Shown piece after piece: positions 53,578-64,000 of a stretch of 64,000 nucleotides of DNA (position 1 is the stretch's first letter; every line of letters starts with the position of its first letter). This stretch comes from Adiantum capillus-veneris (lineage: Eukaryota > Streptophyta > Polypodiopsida > Polypodiales > Pteridaceae). The notes under the pieces are model-generated. The model saw only the letters and a list, made by a program, of their open reading frames with translations. It was not told the DNA's origin and did no database searches. Where the stretch lies: assembly GCA_014529385.2 (NCBI GenBank), contig CM043960.1, positions 78,954,832 to 79,018,831 on the forward strand, written 5' to 3'. The translations under genes were made by a program, and so were the position numbers.

Positions 53578-54030
53578 GATCTTGATAGTTTTTTTTTCCA
53601 TAAAGGGCGAGAGCAGATTTATATTATAGAAAGAGTGCAATTACAAAAAACTACCGCAAAGGGTATGGTTCGATCAATAGTTACAAAAACTTGGTGTTCA
53701 AAATTACATTCTACTCTGTCAAGTTGACCAAAAAATCATGCAGGCGGGCAACTAGCTAGATTCCATTACTATGTAGCCTTCTTAATCTTTCCCCATCTGC
53801 TCTACATTTGTCCAGCATTCTCTGTAGGTGTGCGAGCCATCGAGAAGTACCTCTTGCTGTTTGTTGATATTGGCACTGTTGTACTAGCTCATACAGTCTG
53901 TGAGTACCTTGAAGCTGGCTTCATATACTCGACATTGATCAAGCTTTAGTTGATTCACCTGTAGGGAAAAGCAGTGAAATAGTTCTTTCAGACTTTTAGT
54001 CTGGTAAGTTATGTTAAAAATCCTGTCATT

Positions 54031-54567
54031 TTAGTCAGACCAAATAATCCAAAAAAATTCCCCTCTTATTCTATTCCAAACCACTGAAAATAATGACACT
54101 GAATCCCCTAAAAGTAATTGCTTCCAATTTAAAGTGCGTCCTACCGCATCCCTCAGAGGTGACAAAATCTCTAGACTTTTAGGGCAATTCATAAATAGAT
54201 GTGGGATATCCTCCTCAGCCCTATTGCATCTCATGCAGAGCCCAATACCTAACCCTGCATTCCTCATTCTGTGTCCGGTCCATACTGCCTTGTGCAGGAT
54301 TAGCCAAAGTAGAATTGAATGTTTGGCCGGGATTCCTCTATTCCAAATTGACGGATATTTGAATGCCCATTGCCGGCGATCCAGTGCAGTCCTCCATTTT
54401 CTGTGGAGTGAAGTGTGTAGTGGTTCTAAGAGGTTTGGGGCTAGAGTGGGGGGGTTAGGCAGAGCACTTCCACTTGACCAATACAAGGCCTTGGAGGAGG
54501 GGTCAAGGTCGCTTGAGAGAGTCCACTCCAACTCTTTTGGGAAGAGGGATTTCGTGCTATCAATCAA
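54031..54567 (-). pseudogene. LINE zf-RVT (zinc-binding in reverse transcriptase) region
   Basis: A 178-residue frame with WRTALDRRQWAFKYPSIWNRGIPAKHSILLWLILHKAVWTGHRM, LCMRCNRAEEDIPHLFMNC and WNRIRGEFFWIIWSD. This is the family pattern: a Trp-rich helix pair, then C-X2-C and H/C ligands. It forms the C-terminal end of the LINE polyprotein. RNase H is not seen after it. Confidence 0.8.
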
Positions 54568-56750
54568 TGATATTTCCCAGGGTTGTAAGTTGAACCGACT
54601 TGTGAGCTCGGTCAGGGGGAGCTACCTGTGCTCTAGCTTGTGCCACAGATTTCTCCACGTTGTGAGGCCCTTGTTATGAATGCACTTTGCTATCCTACTC
54701 TGAACCTGATTGAGGGGGGGGAATCGGAGGCATTGACCACCACATTGATTCATGGGCTCTTAGGTTAAGGCAGTTCTTAGTGTCCCAGTTAATTCTTAAG
54801 TGGTCTCTATATCTGTCCAAGCTCCCCACAATGATTTAAGGAGGGGGGAGCCACTGAGCATTATCTCAAAAGTCCATAAAGATTGATATCCATGGAAGAG
54901 GGTGCATCCCATTTCTCGCTTTAATTTTGAATTTGTTGATGCTCCTAAACAGCAATGAGGCCACTCCTCCTCAGAATTGTCTGAGCCCCCCTTTTGCCTT
55001 GGGGAGGCAGCATACATCCCAACTAACCTTGGCTAGGACTTTCCTGATCGGATCTCCTGACCAAAGGAAGTTTCTACATGCCCTGGTTATGTCTTTCAGC
55101 TGGGAGTCAGGGGGGTCTTCAACAGGAGAGGAAAAAAAAGACATACCATGAGATAAAGTGCTTGATAACCAGTGACCGCACTGCAATATTCGCCTGGAAC
55201 CCCTTCCATCGATTTAGTTTGGAGGAGAAACGCTCCAGTACCCATTGCCACCTCTGTGCCATGGATACCCTAAATCCAAATGGGATACCTAAGAGTCTCA
55301 AGATGGCCCCGTCTTTAAGTATTGTGCATCCTTGCTCTGTAATCCACCTTGGGAGTGGAGAGAGGGAGGCTCTAATTCCAGTCTTGGAATGGTTGATCCG
55401 AGATCTCGATGCTGAGTAGAACATCTTCAAATAGTTCTAGAAGCATTGGAGTGACTGCTCATCATTGTTGAGTAGGCCATTGGTGTCAGCAACGAATTGT
55501 GGTAGGCATTATTGTTTGCCATCTGGTAATGATATTCCTTTGAGTGTCCCTTCCCTCATTTTGTCTTTGACCAGCCAATTGAGAGAGTCTTCCGAGGTAG
55601 CAAAGAGTAGGGGGGCAAGGGGGCATCCTTGTTGAACCGATCGATTGGGAGGAAATGGCTCTGAGATGCCATTGTTGAGTGCTACCCTTGCCTAAGCATT
55701 CCCTAGTAGAGTCTTGACAAACTTGATTATACCAGGTCCGAAGCCCATCATGGTCAGGCAATCGAGGATGAATGTCCACTCCAGTCTGTCGTAGGCTTTG
55801 TCAAAGTCGACTTTGACAAAGAGGAAGTCCTGACAGGAGTCTTTAGCATGTTCTATTCCCTCCCACATTGCAATAACAGCTTCCATAATTCTCCTTCCTT
55901 TGATGAAGCCTTTTTGTTGTGTGCACAGCCACTCTGTTAGGGCAGGGGAAATTCTAAGTGCTATGGATTTGGCAATGATTTTGTAATCTCAATTTAGCAT
56001 AGTGAGTGGTCTCCAGTTTGAGATGATTTCTTTGGGCCCTCTCTTATATAGAAGTTTAATGACTCCCGTATTGAGTTGAACTGAAAGGGCTCCTTGTTTG
56101 ACTGATTCCTCCCATACTTTAAGGAGGATAGGAGCCAGCACTTCCTTGAAAGTCTGGTAGAATTCAGCCGGAATCCCATCTATGCTAGGAGTCTTCTTGA
56201 GTTTTAAGGATTCAATTGCCCTTTTTATTTCCCACACTGTGAGTCCTGAATCAAGCTGGACTGCTAGGTGGGAGGGGATCACTCTAGGCTTGCATTGCCT
56301 GATTTGTTCACACGGGCTACATTCACCTCCTCATTCAGTAGCTCCTTAGGACTAAATAGCAAGGAGAATTGTTCCCTCACTATTTCCAGATTTTCACATT
56401 CATCACTGGCCTTGCCCTTTGGTCCCACTAGGAATGGGATGGCCTCTCTCATGTGTTTCTTCCTCAAATTCTGAAACATTTCTTTTGTTGGCTTATCCAC
56501 TTTGCCTGCCCACCATTCTCTAAAGAAGACTGCAGTATGTTTGAGGGTGAGGTCCTCCTCCACCCAAAGTTGATGTCTTAGAGTGGCTATCTTATCCTGA
56601 GTGTCAAAGTTAGGGCTTTTGCTGCACTCCATCTCTGCCAGTTCGCTGTATATCTCATCCTTGCATTTCCTCCTAATTTTTGTTACTTTTTCATGAACAT
56701 TATGAGAATTTTTTGAGTGTTTTCTATTGCCAATGTCCATGCATTAGATG
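54568..56750 (-). pseudogene. LINE reverse transcriptase
   Basis: The pre-RT linker is at 56740-56279. 56282-55989 reads VWEIKRAIESLKLKKTPSIDGIPAEFYQTF and IKLLYKRGPKEIISNWRPLTMLN. 55886-55692 has FLFVKVDFDKAYDRLEW (first catalytic Asp). QQGCPLAPLLF follows, and then, at the FADD site, the reading is VADTN, so the second catalytic Asp is lost. 55430-55119 has SKTGIRASL and the thumb region (LGIPFGFRVSMAQRWQWVLERFSSKLNRWKG). The remainder to 54568 is decayed thumb/linker. Several stops are present. Confidence 0.8.
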
Positions 56751-57565
56751 GAGTGAATCCCTTTGAGAAAGCCTGCACCCATATTGCCTTAATGCTACTC
56801 TGAACTTCTTCCAATTGAAACAGCGAGGTGTCCGTGTGGAACTAGTGGTTCCTAATTTTCCTACATTTATCATCCAAGGTTATCACTAGAGGATAGTGGT
56901 CCGAGATACAAGACGTGTGTCTGGGTTTGGCTTTAATTCTATTAAAGATTCTGGCTAGGGAAGTACTTATGTAGCATCTATCTAATCTGGCTTTTCTAGC
57001 ATTGAGGCCTTTTGAGTAGTTCTACCATGTGAACTCTAGGAGATCCAATATCCCACAGATCGAGGTGGTCTTTCAGTTGGTTCCATTTCTGAAGCTCTAA
57101 TCCAGAGATTACATTGCCTCGGTGTAGGAAACGGTCTTCTATGGTTTCTACCATATTGAAATCACTAATGAGAATAGTGGGCTCATTTTGGGCTATAAGT
57201 TGTTTTCACAATTGGGTTCTGTCTCTGGCAAAGTCCCTGCATAAATAGACAAAATCATGCATCGGATAGGGGACTCTACAGTCACGTCTACCCAGTAGGT
57301 TCCTTTACCAGATTTCACTGGATTCACCTTCCAAGTTTGGGGTATGCCGATTGCTATACCACCCAATACCCTTTCATGCGAGGAGTAGTGCTAGAGGTGC
57401 TCTTTAGAGATAACAAAAAGCCTTTGGGAAAGATCATCCCCTAGAGTTTTTATCTCTTGCAGTCCAATGATATCGCCAGGAAAATTGTTGAGCCAGGCCC
57501 TAATTTATTTTGCTTTGAGTGGGTTTGAAAGACCCTTGATATTCCAAGAAATGAATTTCATCGGG
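56751..57565 (-). pseudogene. LINE endonuclease (EEP)
   Basis: On the minus strand from 57560: MKFISWNIKGLSNPLKAK (the 'WN.RGL' start), DIIGLQEIKT (catalytic Glu), GGIAIGIPQTW, and HTSCISDHYPLVI near 56900 (the terminal SDH motif). Stops and shifts interrupt it, but the first, middle and last motifs are recognisable in order. Confidence 0.75.
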
Positions 57566-59085
57566 GAGTGCGTCTATCCTTGTGATTTTTGGACTGGGAT
57601 CGAGGAGAGGCTTGTGACACTGAGGTGTGCCCCCTCTTGTTGTCCTTCTGAACTTCCATAGGGGCTGGTGCTGCCTCAACAGTTGCCTTCTGGCCTGGGG
57701 CTATGTTTTCTTTGTTAGTGTCGTTGCTTGTGGTCGCCTTATTTTGGCTTGGGGTTACCAAATGATTAGCCTGATTCACTTGCCCTTCCAGTATCATGTC
57801 AGCATCCTCTTCTTCCTCTGAGTCTGGTTCAATGGACTCTGCCACATCCGAATCCTTCCACTCTAGTAATGAAGCTAGAAGGGAAAATCTGTTGGGGCCC
57901 CGCGTTTTACCCTTATCCAAGTGAGTTTTGTGAGCCATTGATTTCTGTGGCTTGGGGGGTTGCAATGGGGAGACAGGCAAAGATGTTTGAGAGCTGCCTT
58001 TGTTTAGGGTAGTGTTAGGAGGGGCTTGATCTGGTTTAGGGTTTTTTTTTGGGCATCCCTAACGAAGTGCCCCTTCGTTCCACAGTGGAAACATGCATTC
58101 AATAGGCACTTGTAGCTTATGGGTTGTTCAAAACACTTGCCGTCATCTAATGCGATTACCATAGATTGGGGGAGCTCAACTGAAATGTCCATCTCAATGA
58201 GGGCTTGTGGGTGCCATGCAGGGATGTAATCCCCTCTAGGTCAGCCTCCTAGAACTTTACCTAGCTGCACTCCTATGGCTATGAGGTGATTGTGATAGTG
58301 AAGGGGGATGTTCGGGAACTCCACCCAAATAGGGAAGTGATTGAGGGCATCACTCTCTGCTTTGTAATCCTTGTTCCATTTGAATAGGCAGAGGGGGGCC
58401 ACTCACAACATCCATTGGCCCGTGCTTAGCACTCTGAATGCCATATCTGCAGTTTTGAACATGAAGACGTATTGGTTTTTGGGGAGGGCCTGTATAATCT
58501 CGACTTTGGCCCCTATTTCCCCCCCATTGGTTTCGAATCCACCCGTGTAGCACATGTGCTGGTGAGCGAGGGCCAGCAAGAAGCCCTATCAGGGCCATGT
58601 TTTCCAAGTCATTCTGGGTTTTTCTAACCTGAAGTGCACGTAGAATAACATAGGGCTTACCATTTCCATTTGGTTGATCGCCTCTTGCAGAGCAGTCTTA
58701 CCGCTTCCTCCCTGTTGAGTGCCCGGGGCAGAGCCATGGGTGGATGGAGCGGCAGGGTTTTCAACAAAACCCGCAGGTCCACTTGCATGCTGAGGGCGAG
58801 TTGCTTGCTGAAAGAAGAAGCCGAATCATGTCGACATATCCTCACGGCTTCAAGCTTTTCTGCACTCCCGAGAAGAGGGCTGTGATGATCGATGTCGTTG
58901 AGCAAGGCTGCAGCTAATGGGTTGTGAGAGGAGAAGGAGGTCGGGTCAAAATCGTTGAGGCCACCGCCATGCAAGAGTGGGTAGTTATTTTGCAGGAGAG
59001 CTTGATGGGGGAGCGCGCCTGTAGCCCAGATATTGGGGGGTCTTCCGCAAGTGCTTTGATTGGGTGAGATGACAGGGGATGTCAT
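57558..59085 (-). pseudogene. LINE ORF1 (DUF4283 and CCHC)
   Basis: Starts near 59085 (MTSPVISPNQST). Then a DUF4283-like part: EEAVRLL, QYVFMFKTADMAFRVL, FPIWVEFPNIPLHYHN. Next comes FEQPISYKCLLNACFHCGTKGHFVRDA, a CCHC knuckle whose last Cys is altered. The Ser/Glu-rich tail ends at 57558, directly at the endonuclease start. The product would coat LINE RNA. Shifts occur at about 58620 and 58240. Confidence 0.75.
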
Positions 59086-59261
59086 CTCGCATGGGGCGTG
59101 AAGGATGCCGCTGTCGGGACAGAAGCTGCTAGGACATCTCTAGGTTTCCATCGCTGAATCCAGTTTTCTCTTCATGTAAAAACATTCATCGATCTTGAAG
59201 GTTTATGCCAAAGAGGGATAAAGGCCCATTATGTTATGTTGTACTAAAGTTTCCTTGTTGC

Positions 59262-59540
59262 TACCTTCACAAGAAGTTTTGGACAAATTCTCACAATAAT
59301 TCACACATTGTTACTTACCTCAACATCATGAGCTTCTATGAGGGAGGCACTGCATATCTAGCTAGGTACGATTGGGGCAGGGGACCGTCAGCTCGGTGGG
59401 GGGGCTGGTGGTCCCCTACCCCCAATCATACCTAGCTAGGTATGCGGTGCCTCTTGAGAAGAAGCTCATGATGTTATGCATCGTATTAAAAACACTCCGT
59501 TTTTCTACATGAGAAAATTTATAAATCTTCTTGTGCGTTG
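59262..59540. repeat. Long imperfect inverted repeat (foldback/MITE-like hairpin)
   Basis: The arm from 59267 to about 59385 pairs with 59408 to about 59534. The inner ~48 bp is strongest (GAGGCACTGCATATCTAGCT against its complement in AGCTAGGTATGCGGTGCCTC). Next outward is AACATCATGAGCTTCT, then a looser CACAAGAAG...AAATTCTCA part. The loop near 59386-59407 is G-rich (GTGGGGGGGCTGG). Confidence 0.85.
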
Positions 59541-60980
59541 GATGGAATAAAACCATCATTGATCATGAGCACTGATGCAGGTTTGCGGTATCACAATTCG
59601 ACAATTTGCTCATCCAAAATGTAGGCACTCGAAGGGTTTCGGGTTGGAGACAAGAAGAAGAGGATGAATATTTCTTGGTGGAAGGCTATTCGCTGATAAG
59701 CAAACTAACTTTCTTTAGATTTTCCAAAGCTGAAGGTGTTGTTTTGCAAGGTGTGAAGCATTCTACATTGTAGATTTTGAGGACCCTTCTGTGGGCTTCA
59801 CCGCATACATTGAGGATGACATTACATACTTCAAATAATCTAACATCTCCAATGCAACTCCTTTTGTGCTCTTGCATAGCCGCACATCTACCACCTTCTC
59901 CTCCCAACAAGCTATTGAAATGCCTATCATCTAATCATCCATCACTCCTGTAAGGCTCCTAATAATCCATTCCATGCTTTCATTCCTTGTAATCCCCATG
60001 TGGCTTTGCAATTGAGCTTTGTGATTGGAATCCATAGTACTCTCTTTGATCCAAGAATGTCTCTTCATCTGCACTAGCTTGTTTTCTACTCGATCGAAAT
60101 GGAATTTTGTGTGTGTGTGTGTAGCTTGTTTTCTACTTGATTGATGTGAAATTCTGTGTGTGCGCACACGTGAGTACACGCGCTCACAAGCGCGTGTGTT
60201 TTAGGCCTCATGCATGGTAGCTTCCACCAATGGACATGTGACTGGGCCTAGGCCTACTTCTTGAAGAACACCCAAGCGTAGTCTCATCACTTCCATGAAT
60301 GCCCAACAAATCAACGTTCTCAATAGAAAGAAAAGAAAATCTCATGGCTAGTTAATTTATGAGAAACGAAAGCATGTAATGGTTCAAAACACATATTATG
60401 TTTTCTAGGATATTTCTTTTGAAAATCATAGGTCTTCAGGCCTAGGACTCTCTCTCTCTCTCTCCCCCTCCCCCTCCACCACCCAAAACACACACACACA
60501 CACACACTTATTTGCAATAGTTAGATTGCTCTATGTGCAACTTCCAAGCGTCAAAACCAAAATTTGAAACCATAAAAAGAGAAAAGAACTCTAGAAAGAC
60601 TCTACACGGGCCTACATCACTCACTACCTAGAGGATCTATACTATTATAGAAGGGGGACGGAGAGAGGGATCCCCTCCCCCTCCCCGAGCAATTGAGTTT
60701 GGCTAGTGTGACGTGGCAACCCAGTGACACAGACAAACAATGTGCACAACACAAAGAGAAAGAGATATTGTTGGCATACATGAGAGAGAGAGAGAGAGTC
60801 GAAGGCAGTTGGCCATACTAGGGCATATAAAGTCTCTAAGTAGGGAGTAACTTTCATGCCCAAAAAGGACTTCCATGGGTCCACCAAACACATGCCACAT
60901 GACTACAAATGGAGGCTTACTTATAGTGCCGGTAGTATTAGGATTTAAAGGCTATCTAAGCCCAGGAAGAGCATTGGAAG
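59541..60980. other. Spacer without a gene
   Basis: No frame that I can support. It contains a ~48-bp tandem duplication (TAGCTTGTTTTCTACT... at about 60076 and 60121), GT/CA tracts at 60108-60122 and 60486-60508, and CT/GA tracts at 60448-60464 and 60782-60800. Confidence 0.55.
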
Positions 60981-61582
60981 CAACTCAAAGAGGAGGTTGC
61001 TCGTCTAACTTCCAAAACAAATATTGGGCTGGCCTCCGAATAAGAACAGAAAAGGTGACTGGAAGCTAAAACCAATGTGGCCGAGCAGCAGCTTGAGGAG
61101 GTCACAAGGGCGAGATTGATATTTAACGAGACCTTTCTTCAGCCAGAGGTTGCTAGTCAAGCACACTGCTTTAGGGCCTTGAAAATCAAGAAAAGTCGGG
61201 GCTTCGTCCACTTGCTCACAAATGAGAATGGGAATGCTACGCAAGACCAAGATAAAATGGCTAGGATGATGCTTGATCATCTAAGCCAAATCATTGGCCA
61301 ACCAGAGACCTGCTCTCAAGAAGTGGATGACGCCAGAGCAACCTTTCTCGAGAGTGTCAATAGGAAAACTCCCAACCTGAAACCAATCGTCTTGAGATGG
61401 CCTTTTCTGAAGATGAGTGCTTGCTTGCGTTGCAAGCTCTTGGCCAGCAGAAGTCCACTAGTTGGGATGGTTTGACCACTGAATTCTTCAGGGAGTTCTG
61501 GGATGATCTCAAGGTCCCAATCACTTTTATGGCTAACCAATCTTTTGTCAAGGGGTCATTGGATGCTATTGTGAAACGAGGG
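60981..61582 (+). pseudogene. LINE fragment, pre-RT linker
   Basis: EEVTRARLIFNETFLQPEV, then FVHLLTNENGNATQDQDKMARMMLDHLSQIIG, and, after a shift near 61395, MAFSEDECLLALQALGQQKSTSWDGLTTEFFREFWDDLK and LDAIVKRG. The end matches the start of the minus-strand LINE at 53147. It stops abruptly at 61582, where an inverted gypsy fragment begins. Confidence 0.8.
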
Positions 61583-61650
61583 CCCGTTTATCCATATCGA
61601 GCCTTCGACTCTCAGGATCCCGTTTATCCATATTGAGCCTTCGGCTCTCA
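61583..61650. repeat. 36-bp tandem duplication
   Basis: CCCGTTTATCCATAT(C/T)GAGC... occurs at 61583-61618 and 61619-61650. On the minus strand it duplicates ESRRLNMDKR of a gypsy RNase H. Confidence 0.85.
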
Positions 61651-62840
61651 TGTGCTATGGCATGCCCTTCTTGAATCAAAACTACTCCAAGGCAATCACC
61701 ACAAGAATCACATTGGACCTCAAATGGTTTAAAGAGATCCGGAAGCATAAGGACTGGTTGAGAGGTAAGCTTCTCTTTGAACTTGTCAAAGAGAATACTT
61801 AATGTTCTTCTTTGTTAAGTCATGTAATGGTCCTGCTATTTGAGATTTTTTTTCTATGAAGCGTCTATAGTATGCACACATACCAATAAAGCTTCTTAGC
61901 TCATGTAGATTCCTTGGATTAGGCCATGCTTTTATTACCTCCAACTTTGATGGATCCATACAGATACCATCTTGAGAGATAATGTGACCTAAATATTGAA
62001 TCCCTTGTAGAAAAAAATTCACTTTTCTTTTGATTAATGAAAAGCTTATTCTCTCTCACAACTTGAAAGATTGGGGTGACTTGTACTCCTCAAGAGAATT
62101 TGAGTGACCTAAAGATTTTTTTCCGATGTGAGTTTGAATACGGCTAGAGCATTTGTGAGGCCAAAACTTATAACTTATCAAATAGATCTTGTACCCACGG
62201 CACAGGAAATATTTTTTTGTTTTATAGTAATCCTATTTAGTGCTCAATAGTCGACATACATGTGATATGTGCCATCTTTCTTTTGCACTAAAAATACTGG
62301 TGAATAGACTGGAGAGGAGCTAGGCCTCACCATCCCTTTTTCCACCAATTCATGCACTTGCCTCATGATCTCCTCTTGTTGAGCTTGTGAAACTCAATAA
62401 AGAGGTTTATTAGGCAGTGATATTCCTAGTAGAAGCTCTATAGCATGGTCATCATCCCTTGATTTTGGAGGTAGCTCACTAGGGATGTCATCAATGAAAA
62501 CATCTTGGAATCCATTTAGGAAATTAGACAACTCTAATTCCTCTTGATTCCCTTTATTGCTACTTGTGAAAACATTAAAATCATTTATAGATTCTCTAAA
62601 TAAAGTCATGTACACAAAAATAGAGCTTTTCATTGACTTATAAAAGGCAAGCATATTTACTAGGGATATGGTTTTCCTTGACTCGTTTAGCATCTATGTA
62701 CATGCTCTTTTCCCTATAGGTGAAACAGATTCTCCTTCCAAGGAACTTCATTCTGGCAGCCATGCAGTTGAACCATGGTGCCCCTAGGATAACATCCTCA
62801 TGTTGGAGAGGATAGATTAAAAGGTCTTCTTTTTTGACGT
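61583..62840 (-). pseudogene. Gypsy fragment: protease end, RT, RNase H start
   Basis: Minus strand, from right to left: DVILGAPWFN (end of a protease, about 62790), NGFQDVFIDDIPSELPPKSRDDDHAIEL, VEKGMVRPSSSPVYSPVFLVQKKDG, ALNRITIK, then a deletion that removes the YxDD core, IQYLGHIISQDGICMDPSKLEVI, RSFIGMCAYYRRFI, and the RNase H start DLFKPFEVQCDSCGDCLGVVLIQEGH. It is a different lineage from elements 1-5 and ends at the LINE junction. Confidence 0.8.
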
Positions 62841-63590
62841 AGCTTTGCTTCTACGGTTTGTGAGTATCAACAATGTGTTAGTGCAGAAGCATTGTACAAA
62901 ATGTAGATCCACAAGAGTGTATAGGACTAGCGGAGGACCTTGTTGTCAATTGTGTAATAGCAACACCAATATAATCACAACTAAAAATTTGGAAGCACAT
63001 AACACAAATAAATACAACAAAGTTTTTGATGTCTAGCTTGTTGGTCCAATAGTAGATTTGGTACTTGCATTGGATAGAATCTTCAATGAGATTTATCTTG
63101 ACTCCTTTCTTGAGGAACGGCATACTCTCGTGACAAGCTCACATACTGGTTGTTTCAAAATTAATGCAAGTGGGCACATAGTTGCATATGAGCCTGAACC
63201 TTAGTGTTTTGGATTACTGCATATCATCTATAGCTATCTACATTTTCAGGTTTACATCTTTGAGTCAGACCTACATTCGTGTCATGCTCACTAGTTTATA
63301 ACATGCATGTCAACACTTTTGGTTGTGTGTTTAAATATTGTAATCTTTGTACTTGCAATTGAGATTGCAAAGGATTACACTCGGTCTATCTCCCTTCATC
63401 TCTAAGTACATGACTACCTTATTATCTAAAGCCACACACACATAAAAAACACTATTCCATATTCATGAATAATGCTATAATGGCTTGAAAAAAACAAACA
63501 ATTTCCTCTCTCTCTCTCTCATAAAAATTGTCACGTCAACTTGCATTAAGCATTTAGCATTTAGCATTTGTTTCTTGCCTCAGACACATA

Positions 63591-63654
<64 letters not shown>

Positions 63655-63669
63655 AGAGGAAGAACCCCG

Positions 63670-63710
<41 letters not shown>

Positions 63711-63820
63711 GCAAGCACATAAAACAATCACGCATACACATACACAAACACGATATTTTCACAAATCATGGAAAATGTTCTTAATTTAAGTATTCTAATA
63801 GACACACACATTGACATAGT
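62841..63820 (+). other. Possible upstream part of a second base-layer element
   Basis: Weak coding-like pieces on the + strand: CTKCRSTRVYRTSGGPCCQLC (about 62895-62960, a zinc-ribbon-like C-X2-C ... CC-X2-C pattern) and VDLVLALDRIFNEIYLDSFLEERHTLV (about 63049-63125). Helitron-class proteins often start with such a Cys pattern, but I cannot prove the link. CA and CT microsatellites lie at 63594-63651 and 63672-63706. Confidence 0.35.
63594..63706. repeat. (CA)n and (CT)n microsatellites
   Basis: About 28 CA units, then about 18 CT units after a 20-bp gap. Confidence 0.95.
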
Positions 63821-64000
63821 ATTCATGCAAACAAATACTTTCAATCAACAACTATTTTTAGTACTCCATAATATATTTCAAATGAGCAAAAGTATCAAAA
63901 AATTTACAACTGCTATTTTGCAATCCCTATTTGAGAAGTACTTGACAAATTTCATAACAGAATCTATTGGCCCAGTATTCTTTGCATTACAACTAGACTC
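63821..64000 (+). repeat. Second copy of the base-layer sequence, cut by the window end
   Basis: It matches 23275-23460 at roughly 90% by eye and stays similar to the last base. The protein reading (FNQQLFLVLHNI..., FEKYLTNFITESIGPV) is conserved except for scattered changes. Confidence 0.85.

Larger units (their letters stand above)
53586..59190 (-). mobile_element. Nearly full-length L1-type LINE
   Basis: On the minus strand: ORF1 with DUF4283-like and CCHC parts, then endonuclease, RT and zf-RVT, ending in a short poly(A) (T run at 53589-53597 on the + strand). An 8-bp GATCTTGA occurs at both borders (53578-53585 and 59191-59198), a plausible target duplication. The coding parts carry many stops and shifts. 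Confidence 0.75.

Noticed and set aside
60645-60900. Frames with Leu/Cys/Val-rich, membrane-like sequence
   Set aside because: They come from GA and CA tracts; no conserved motif.

Overview
The window reads as repeat-dense nuclear DNA of a land plant with a large genome. The evidence is the company of element types: Tat/Athila-like Ty3/gypsy elements with a tRNA-Asp-type primer site or an extra archaeal-type RNase H, a CACTA (En/Spm) element carrying TNP2 and Transposase_24-type genes, L1-type LINEs with a DUF4283/CCHC ORF1 and a zf-RVT tail, and a Helitron-class relic. Long CT/GA and AC/GT microsatellites are everywhere. A fern, lycophyte or gymnosperm would fit, but the sequence alone does not settle it. 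I see no convincing host gene, rRNA, tRNA or CRISPR array. Every sizeable reading frame I can interpret belongs to a mobile element.

Most of the left two thirds is one nest. The base layer is a decayed Helitron/Helentron-like element on the + strand (23273-24454 and 43457-51640). A gypsy element (element 2, + strand, only its 3' part in view) abuts this relic at 23272/23273. Element 2 is itself broken twice inside its integrase: by a large minus-strand gypsy element (element 1, from the left edge to 12727) and, 81 bp further on, by a 7.66-kb CACTA element (12809-20470, TSD AAT). To the right, a short non-autonomous LTR element (element 5, 24455-43456, TSD ACGTG) entered the base layer. Its 5' LTR was then split by element 4 (25013-30730, a gag-protease-only gypsy relative). 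Its interior was split by element 3 (31574-41855, TSD GTTGG, a full-length dual-RNase-H gypsy element).

From 43457 the base layer resumes with five tandem copies of a ~0.8-kb unit, each with a CT tract and exon-like segments. Then come remnants of a Rep domain, a PIF1-like helicase and a C-terminal endonuclease/exonuclease/phosphatase (EEP) domain. The right third holds a LINE fragment (51960-53160, -), a nearly full-length LINE (53586-59190, -), a ~270-bp imperfect hairpin, a third LINE fragment fused to an inverted gypsy fragment, and the start of a second copy of the base-layer element that runs off the right edge.

The most interesting signals are: (i) a ~70-residue reading frame upstream of gag, found in elements 3 (twice, in tandem) and 4; (ii) a second retropepsin-like domain with a canonical DTGA motif fused after the integrase of element 1; (iii) the Rep-helicase-EEP order of the Helitron-class relic; and (iv) the ~0.8-kb exon-bearing tandem array. 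Coding regions are broken largely by single-base shifts, so some breaks could be assembly errors.
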